From Mermis nigrescens (Eukaryota; Nematoda; Enoplea; Mermithida; Mermithidae), in contig JAVLUZ010000191.1 in NCBI GenBank assembly GCA_036768485.1, positions 2,888,953 to 2,952,952 of the forward strand: a stretch of DNA of 64,000 bases, read 5' to 3'. The notes beneath the pieces were generated by a model. The model did no database searches. It was not told the origin of the DNA and saw only the letters and a list, made by a program, of their open reading frames with translations. Positions 58,001 through 64,000 of this stretch are shown here, one piece after another. The translations under genes and the position numbers were made by a program. The stretch's first letter is position 1; every line of letters begins with the position of its first letter.

Positions 58001-60237
58001 ATTTGTACTTATTCATTTTCTGAAAAACGGAATTCTGCAGATTAAGGAGTACAAGTCAGTAGGCATTAACGATATAAAGATACATTTAAGCCTCCCGACT
58101 GAGAAGGGCTCCCAACCACAGACAGCGCGTGGTTTAGATCCCAGAATGCAAAAATGGGAAATTTTTTGTGGAAATTGAAGCAAAAGGAAGATCAAAAATG
58201 GGTGGAAATTTGAAAATTTCTTCAAAAGTGCCTTAAATTGACCAAAGATTGTGTAATAACGTAGTTTTAACACTAATTTTAGCGTTTATGTCACTTTTTG
58301 TGGTCATTTTTACCCGAGAAAGCTCAATTCTTGACCTCTCCCCAGACTGGCTGACCCCACCATATCGGTTATGCTTTCCATCTATGTTCCCAATTCAACT
58401 GTGGACCATCATGCACCTTCTCGACCGTACAGCTTTTCTGACTAATGATATACGTAAGTATGTAAATTTAGCTTGAAAAATCCCTTCATCTCGGCCATAC
58501 GTGTACAGCGTGGGAATTCTGGGGAGTCAGCCCGAAGAATTAGGAAATGCCTTTTTGGACTTATAAACTAAACACTGTCTTTCGACGCTTCAGACGGTGA
58601 TGCTTCAAATTTCGGAAAAATGAGCAAATTTAAGAAAATATAGTCAAAAAATGAGTTTTGTGCCTAAAATTTGATATTTCCGAGTCAAAATATAGCTAAA
58701 ACATGCTTGAAACAGCATATTTTGTAAAATTCCTTTAAAAAAATAGACACTTTCTGGAGGGTCGAAACCACAATTGGCGTAAGGGGAATGTCTGGACCCC
58801 AGAATCCAACGGACATCCCCTAAAATCGATAGACCCTTAGAATTGAATTTTTGGTGCATTTTTTGGCAATCTCGCATTATCAGACCCACCAAAATTTGGC
58901 TGCTGCCCAGGGTATGGTCGAAACTCGAAACTCCAACCTTCCGAGAACACGCTGATCTCAGTCGTGCTGAGCTCCCGGTCAGACATGCACGTAACAGGGT
59001 TTTGGGGTCAATGGAAAAACGGTAAATTTTCTGAGAAAAATAAAGCAAAATGAAAGCTAAAAACGGGTGAAACAAGAATTTTAGTTTAAAGCGCTTGAAA
59101 TTGATCAGAAGCTACAGATCAACATAGTTTTTTTCGCTAATTTGGCATTTATATCAGTTTTAGAGCTATTTTCTTCCAAGAAAATCGCTGTCTGATCCCC
59201 ATATCGGTTCTGCTTTGCATTTAGTTCCATATCGTGCGCAGCCTCCCTTATTGAACGCGAGATGAAAATAAATCCCGACTATCCTAAAATTTCCGGAGTT
59301 GCAAGTAGACTCTCTGTCAAAGAATAGATTAAAATAAAGTCATTCAAGCTTAGGCTTAGTATGTATATTCGTGATGGTAGTAATGGCACCCAGCGAGTGA
59401 AGCGATCGAATCAACATTGTCAATCCTCGAGCGAAGAAAATGCGCTTTTTATTCAGCACACTCTTTTGGGATGTCGAATATATATCTATAAAACATCCCG
59501 AGCCTTTCAAGTAGGTTTTAGCCTTAGGATTTCCTTATAATACAGAAAAACTTTTTTTAGCATGAAAGGAATTGGCTCTTTCATAATTTGAACAAAAATA
59601 AGAATATTCGTACAGCTGACCTGCACTGAAAGCACCGCGGAACCCGATTCTTGAACTGAGGTTCTCTGGGCTTCTACGGAAGACAACTGTACGTCTTGTT
59701 TATCTTTGATATCCGACTTCCGTAGCGCAAACGATCTTAGCTGGTAGGATCCCTGAAAAATATTAAATCAGAATCAGAGAAGATAATTCGCAGAAAAATT
59801 TCTTTACCGTAGACTTCCTTGGATTCTCTATAAACTCTGTTGGCATCCATCTAAAAGATCCGTCGTCGAGTGCAGTTTTGTACACGAGCCGCTGCTCTAT
59901 TAAATCTTCTAGGATCTATGAATAGACGATACAAGCAAAGTCAATGCACAAAATTATTGCCAGCATTTAATATTTATTTTGCACTAATTTTAAAGGTATA
60001 TTTATGTAAGCTCACCTCGCTCAGAATTTTCATCTCGTGTTTGTTTTTTGGTTGCCAATCAGGTAGCAATGAACCTAGCTTTTTAGCTAACGACTCGGGG
60101 TCAACAGGCCGTCCACTATCCATGTAGGCATGTCGAAGGCATTCTAGAACTACAGCTAAGGTCGGCTTGTTACCATTTGTTTGTTGTTCCGTAGAAGTGG
60201 ATGCAATCGATTTGGGTTCTTTTTTTGTTGAAAGCAT
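51500..60237 (-). CDS. Host gene, six coding exons, 471-aa Ser/Thr-rich protein of unknown function
   Basis: Joining 60237-60016, 59915-59808, 59752-59621, 57145-56872, 55185-55022 and 52015-51500 gives 1,416 nt (471 codons plus stop) with every junction GT-AG and every phase compatible (0, 0, 0, 1, 0). The start is the ATG at 60237, two bases after a good acceptor (CGTTTTCAG) that ends a 5'-leader intron. Residues 25-105 are the only globular-looking part: LAVVLECLRHAYMDSGRPV, then LAKKLGSLLPDW, ILEDLIEQRLVYKTALDDG and FRWMP. The helix-helix-strand pattern faintly recalls a winged helix such as the storkhead-box type. Residues 110-471 are Ser/Thr/Lys-rich and look disordered, with Ala- and Gly-rich patches. 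No signal peptide or membrane segment, so an intracellular role is likely. Function is unknown. Introns carry many MITEs. Confidence 0.8.
52085..52930. repeat. Imperfect direct duplication in the last intron of the host gene
   Basis: The block at about 52085-52330 recurs at about 52706-52930, with shared words TCACCGTTGATT, GGTGACAACTT, CGTATGCTAATCAG and GTGTAAATGTGCAACA. Between them, at 52445-52490, are GC-rich palindromic words CGGCGCAAAGCGCCG and GACGCGAAGCGCCG. Confidence 0.65.
53325..53512. repeat. C-rich minisatellite (CAACTCGCCCCC-type) in intron 5 of the host gene
   Basis: About a dozen 12-17 bp units built on ACAACTCGCCCCC/CACAACTCGTCCCC. Strongly strand-asymmetric (C, A and T, with little G) and open in several frames, which creates false ORFs on both strands. 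Part of the motif recurs on the other strand near 54395-54450. Confidence 0.9.
53800..54945. repeat. hAT-like MITE family B relics in intron 5
   Basis: Two degraded copies end at about 53945 (CCACGTCCAAGTGTGG) and 54945 (CGCCCATGTGTGG). They share AATTCTGGGGGTCGGATGGGG-like and GGGTCTATCGAT words. The second is flanked by GTCTGCAT and GTCCGCAT (7 of 8), a likely target duplication. A separate dispersed block at 53990-54190 recurs at 58130-58380 and 58980-59220. Confidence 0.65.
55022..55185 (-). CDS. Host gene exon 5
   Basis: Acceptor TTTTTGCTATAG, donor TCAGCA|GTATGT. 164 bp, entered with a codon split 1+2. Residues 246-300, including RTVSKRDIDILDTTVKRTIL. Confidence 0.85.
56273..56462. mobile_element. 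hAT-like MITE family A, copy 8, 3'-truncated
   Basis: Starts ACGTGGGCAGCAAGAAAATT and follows the family sequence to AAATTGAATTCTGGGGG, then breaks off without the right end. Lies in intron 4 of the host gene. Confidence 0.8.
56872..57145 (-). CDS. Host gene exon 4
   Basis: Donor GACG|GTAAGT; acceptor ...TATTAAG|GCACGC, which lies in the octamer next to a MITE inserted at 57154. Encodes residues 155-245, with ARSADVGSIPPSVNG at the start. The frame is open and in phase with exons 3 and 5. Confidence 0.8.
57154..57282. mobile_element. hAT-like MITE family B copy abutting a splice acceptor
   Basis: Left end TATACATGGGCAGCAGCC, then AATCCTGGGGGTCTGG and ATTCTGGGGGTCAATCGG. The 8 bases before it (CTTAATAC, 57146-57153) include the acceptor AG of exon 4 on the minus strand. 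The right end is interrupted by a family A copy and not resolved, so the matching duplication was not found. Confidence 0.65.
57283..57500. mobile_element. hAT-like MITE family A, copy 9, internally deleted
   Basis: 218 bp, ends CATAAGTGGGCAGCA and CGCCCACCTGTG, flanked by GTCTAGAC and GTCTAGGC (7 of 8). It lacks the ~35-bp central block (CATTTTTCGACGTTTCTC) present in the other copies. Confidence 0.85.
58769..58916. mobile_element. hAT-like MITE family B, inverted short copy
   Basis: 148 bp, left end CACAATTGGCGTAAGG, right end GCTGCTGCCCAGGGTATG, with perfect 8-bp duplications GTCGAAAC (58761-58768 and 58917-58924). In intron 3 of the host gene. Confidence 0.88.
59621..59752 (-). CDS. Host gene exon 3
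   Basis: Acceptor TATTTTTCAG, donor GTGCAG|GTCAGC. 44 codons, GSYQLRSFALRKSDIKD onward. Confidence 0.85.
59808..59915 (-). CDS. Host gene exon 2
   Basis: Acceptor CTATTCATAG, donor TCTACG|GTAAAG. 36 codons, ILEDLIEQRLVYKTALDDG then FRWMPTEFIENPRKST. Completes the possible winged-helix-like domain. Confidence 0.85.
60016..60237 (-). CDS. Host gene exon 1 (coding)
   Basis: Starts at the ATG at 60237 (MLSTKKEPKS) and ends SE at donor GCGAG|GTGAGC. An in-frame upstream ATG at 60267 lies within the predicted leader intron and is less likely to be used. Confidence 0.8.
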
Positions 60238-60239
60238 GA

Positions 60240-60420
60240 CTGAAAACGTTTGGTTGTTAGCAAGCATAAATGAAATAAATGCATGTATGCAGAAAATCTA
60301 ACAGTTATTTATTTAGCTCGCTGGAATTAATTTTTCTTTTTCCAACTCACTTTTGCGACGTCGATAAAACTGGGCAGTGATTAGTTTTCTTATTAGTGCC
60401 ACCGAAATGGGATGCTAATA
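60240..60420 (-). other. 5'-leader intron and non-coding first exon of the host gene
   Basis: A donor CAAAA|GTGAGT at 60351/60350 pairs with the acceptor TTTTCAG at 60240, giving a 111-base leader intron. The non-coding exon would lie to the right of 60351. The transcription start is not placed. Confidence 0.5.
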
Positions 60421-60857
60421 ATAGTAATGTATTGGAATAAAAGTACCTACCTACTTATTTTCAATGTCAGGCCCCTTGATGTGACTTACCTACCTTGCAT
60501 ATACCTACGTACTATATGAATAAGGAGCGTCAATAGCAGAACCGACCGGCGGTTTAAGAAAATCAGACGGACTGATAATATTTTTGTTTGAACCTATATA
60601 TTATTTTACAAAGCAATTTACAAAGCTAGAAATTGTGATTAATCACAGTGTGGTAAGAACATATTTATAGTCAGTTTCATTTATTCCAGAGTTTTTTCGG
60701 TAAATTTTTTTAAAGGCTACAGTATACCTAACTAAGTTGAGTGGGGACAAGCGGCCGCTCTTCATTCATTTTTAATGCACTCAAAGGTCCATATAGACTT
60801 AATTCAAGCATCTAAATAGTGCTGTGACATACTACAGTAAGTGCGCTAAATAAAAAT

Positions 60858-60960
60858 TTTGCAGCAAGAATCGAACCCGTGTTGCTTCGACAACAATCAG
60901 ACGCATAGGCGTAGCCAGGGGGGCATAGGGGCACATGCCCCCGAAATTTTTCAGAAATAT
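60858..60960 (-). repeat. tRNA-like 3' half and adjacent GGCGTAGCCAGG repeat
   Basis: On the minus strand, GGGTTCGATTC (60878-60868) is a B-box after an anticodon-arm-like TTGTTGTCGAAGCAACA. There is no intact 5' half, so it is a tRNA pseudogene or SINE piece. Directly beside it, ATAGGCGTAGCCAGGGGGGC with the partial fold-back GGGGCACATGCCCC looks like the end of another hAT-type element. Confidence 0.5.
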
Positions 60961-61274
60961 TGTTGACTTTTCTGTTGCAATAATGTGTATTCAGAAAAGT
61001 GAGTTCAAAAAGGTAAAAACGTCAAAATTTTCCGACGCTTCGCGCCGAGTGATCATTTTTTATTGTTATTTAGATCCAATAAATTTAAAAGCTTGAATCT
61101 GCTAAAATAATCCAGAACTTCACATCACTTTAGTAATTTAATGCACTATTTGTTCGTTGAATGAAACTGCGCATGCTTGTTGAGCATAATAGTAAAAGTG
61201 CGGAAATGATTGTGTATCAGTTTGTCTATTCCTTGCTTTGTTTGTCTTTCTTTACAAGGACACATAATCCTATT

Positions 61275-62444
61275 TGTAGATAGTGTATCTACACGTGCCG
61301 TTTACACTTACGGCCTTTGCGCACATTAGTGCGCCAATCCCGACCATCCGGTCATTTGTTTCCACTTTGGCGACCCAGCCATATTTTCAGATCGACGATA
61401 TGACATGCGGAGGCATTCCGACCACGCAGTGTCAATTGGTTGAACTCTTGTCGCTAGGTGTCGCGAGGGATACTATGATGCGACCTTTTTACTGTGGAAC
61501 ACCCCACAAGTCCCCTATCACTTTTTACATTTAAAACATAGGCGACATGACCGCTATTCACGTTGAGCCTGTGCGGAGACCCGAAAAATCCATGCGCAAG
61601 TAGCGCCAATTTCTTATAAATAACATTTCTCTCTATTCCTCTTCTTATATTACTGTAGGCCAATCCCCCTAGGAGGATTATTAGTCTGATTGGTTTTTTG
61701 TTGGCAGTTTAGCCTTTTGCTTTTTCGGCGTGTCGTTTCCGACTTTATCAGCGCCATTTCCTGTACATTGTTTTGATTTGGTAAAAGCTAGAAAATTAGC
61801 TGTCTAGAGGTGCATTATACCGCAGGCAGTTAAGGATTGGGAATTGGCCGGCCTCGACTTAAATAATTGCCGGATTCTATTGGGTAAAACCTTTTATTTA
61901 TCATTTCGTTCAAAATTCATAATTCCTCTTTCGAATCAAAAAACTATAAAATTTATTACATAATTTTTATAGATGATGACAGCCCGGAATAGAGCTCTTT
62001 GTTGTTGTGATTTAGGTACAGAGTGCTATTGGAACCAGAATTTATAAGTAGTTTCGCCATAGGTAATCTGGCGCGAAACCTTTCATTTCTTTTCGCGAAA
62101 AATTATTCTTTTGGTCTAAAAAGGTCCAAGGACCTAGGGCGAATTCGGGGTTATCTAATTACTCCTGTGTTAGGAACCGCGGTCGGATTTCCTTCCCATA
62201 ATTGGAAAAGTGCAGGTGAATTGCCGCAGTTTCCTATCCAGCGCTAATTGTAGCAAAGGTACTTAGGTAAGCCCCGAAGGTATTTATTTGGGGTTCGTTG
62301 CTTTGGTAGTTGTTGTGTGTTGGGTATCTTCCCCGGCGGCGTGCTGTTGGTTTAGTTATCCGTACATACTTCAAGTACTTAATCAGCAAACTCGTTTGCG
62401 CGCGCTAAGACAACTCCAAGGTAACTAAAGCCCTAAAGGTTACA
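61275..62444 (+). repeat. Candidate 5' LTR of element 3
   Basis: Starts TGTAGATA-GTG-TATCTACA, a perfect 8-bp inverted repeat, and ends GGTTACA just before a primer-site-like sequence and a gag frame. TGTA...TACA ends are inverted. The partner LTR is outside the window, so length (about 1,170 bp) and limits are tentative. Confidence 0.5.
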
Positions 62445-62445
62445 G

Positions 62446-62455
62446 TGGAGGTCCC
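62446..62455 (+). other. Candidate primer binding site of element 3 (tRNA-Gln-like)
   Basis: TGGAGGTCCC, one base after the candidate LTR end. It shares TGGAGGTC with element 2 and fits the 3' end of tRNA-Gln; the match decays after ten bases. Confidence 0.5.
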
Positions 62456-62911
62456 CCTTGAGGTTGCTCGCGACAACCAATCCGGTGTCTGTCATCATTT
62501 AAATTAATACATAATATTTTCTTTACCCAAAAATAATTATTTTGGCATTCTAAAAATGTGTATTGTTTCGCTCGTATATTTTTATCGTATCGTCCTGCAT
62601 CGCTGCAGTGCGCAGATAAGTTAAGCGTTCGCGGCAAAGAAATTCTGTATTTGTGGTAAAGTCGCTGGTATTTTTTTCTATCTACCTATTCGACTAAGCG
62701 AAATATTTTCGCCTTTCGCCACACTCATAAATTCTTTTGTGCCTCTCTTTCGTACTCGTTGCTATTTTGGCATATAGAGGTACGTTTTTGGAAAACCCAT
62801 ACCTAGAGGGGTCCAATTCGAAAAATTTTTTCAGATTTTCAGATAGCCGATTTTTGGAGAAAAAATTTTTCTTTTACCTAATGTTTATATTTCAAACGTT
62901 CCATTTTTAAA

Positions 62912-63992
62912 ATGGGTGGTAAGAAAATTTTACGTACCCCTCCAGCTAAAAAGGTGCCGCCTCTAGCCCGTCCTGCGTGCCAATTACATGCCTGATCAAA
63001 CCAGTTCTTCGGTGACTGATAACACTACTTTACCCCCTTCGGCAAATAATACCTCTGTTATCCCTTCTGATAACGAGTCTACTACCGGCAGTGTGCATTC
63101 CGGAATCGGTAATTCTGCTGATACACAAATTGAAGTAAATTCTGATGCAACGATCGTTAATAATGATCTTAACTTGCGCGCGAATAACGACACGATAACC
63201 AGACGGAAAACGAAGCCGTTTTACCTGGTCGAACTTTTGATGTAGAAAGTAATGCATCTGAAAAGCAAAATGAGGATGAAACTCGTCCTAATTCGTCAAA
63301 TTCTGATCGAATTCTTTCGACTATTCTTGAGACTATTCAGAAAATGCAGTTTCAGCAGGAAAAATTGAATTTTCAGCATGCGCAAGAATTGTGCCAAATA
63401 ACGTGAGGAACTTAATAACCGGTCTACGGCTACGTTTTCTGCTCGCCCTGAGGCTAATCAGTCTTCGCGAGTACATAACAACGAAAACGTGATTAATGAT
63501 GTGCCTATTGAGTTACCAAAATGGCGTGTCGAACAGACGATAAATAACGAAACCGAGTTTGATAATTCATCTCCTGTCATTCGGCCTCCGATTAATAATC
63601 CTAAGCCTAAGGTTATACTCGCGTCTGAAAGGACATCTGTGCCTATTTTACCTATGAGTGATCGTATGCCTGTTGATTTTAGATCGTCGCGTATGCATGA
63701 GCAGCATGTGCAAAACCCTCTTTTTGCGGATAATTTACCTAATTTTGTGCATTCTTCGCAGCACGCGTTTAATCAGCAAAGTGTTGAAAACGTGCCTACT
63801 TTTTCAGAATTTTTGCAGCGGCCTTTAAATCAGCTAGCGCCTGAATTTGTGCCTAATGCTGTAAATAATATGCAACATCCTTCTTTAAATCCGCCGCCTT
63901 TGCATTATTTTCCTCCTAACGCGGAAAGCGCTGTCTATGCAGCATCGCGTCGCATTTCAGGAGCGATAATTTTTCAGCGCATGATAATTTAG
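62912..63992 (+). pseudogene. gag: Gag-like frames of element 3, frameshifted, truncated at right edge
   Basis: From an ATG at 62912 (MGGKKILRTPPAKKV) a frame runs to a TGA near 62993. A second frame (62988-63245, starting MPDQTSS) and a third (about 63200-63404, with ILETIQKMQFQQEKL, coiled-coil-like) continue a Ser/Thr/Asn-rich protein. Then 63489-63992 continues with SVENVPTFSEFLQRPLN. The Asn/Pro/Gln-rich, low-Cys composition and position after an LTR and primer site fit a retrotransposon Gag N-terminus. The zinc-knuckle region lies beyond the window, and the clade (Gypsy or BEL/Pao) cannot be told. Confidence 0.5.
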
Positions 63993-64000
63993 CAAATCCT

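Overview
This is an AT-rich eukaryotic nuclear window, most likely from an arthropod and probably an insect. The pointers are errantivirus-like and other Ty3/Gypsy LTR elements, Penelope-like, piggyBac-like, mariner-like and hAT-like repeats, an insect-type TATA plus TCAGT initiator in one LTR, a host gene with GT-AG introns, and scattered GTAGGTACCTAC-type simple sequence like that common in aphids and moths. Species cannot be fixed from the sequence alone. There are no operons or bacterial signals.

Region 1 (1-9.1 kb, minus strand) is an env-bearing Ty3/Gypsy element cut by the left window edge. Read along its own strand the order is gag (two CCHC knuckles), a long Gag tail, an AT-rich open stretch, an Env-like glycoprotein with signal peptide and transmembrane segment, then protease and RT-RNase H-integrase. 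Env therefore lies between gag and pol rather than after pol. The copy is dead: stops and frameshifts break gag, env, pro and integrase. A four-unit tandem array of about 62-70 bp sits just upstream of gag.

Region 2 (9.3-39.5 kb) holds no convincing host gene. It is layered transposon debris: an integrase relic, two degraded DUF4371-type hAT transposases, eight copies or fragments of a ~250-bp hAT-like MITE with 8-bp target duplications, two long-TIR elements, a ~1.8-kb repeat present as an inverted pair 11 kb apart, a piggyBac-like MITE with TTAA ends, a mariner-like MITE, a foldback element with dense subterminal repeats, and two head-to-head pieces of a Penelope-like element with a GIY-YIG endonuclease.

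Region 3 (39.56-48.63 kb, plus strand) is a young, nearly intact LTR retrotransposon. Its LTRs differ by about three changes. It has a single uninterrupted 1,876-residue Gag-Pol, a polypurine tract, a tRNA-Gln-like primer site, and a second non-envelope ORF in the place where env would normally be.

Region 4 (51.2-60.4 kb, minus strand) is the one host gene that can be reconstructed: six coding exons plus a 5' non-coding exon, all phases compatible, giving a 471-residue Ser/Thr-rich protein with a possible N-terminal winged-helix-like domain. Its introns are full of MITEs, and one is inserted at the acceptor of exon 4.

Region 5 (60.8-64 kb) has a tRNA-like fragment and the 5' end of a third LTR element: a candidate LTR of about 1.17 kb, a tRNA-Gln-like primer site, and a frameshifted gag running off the window.
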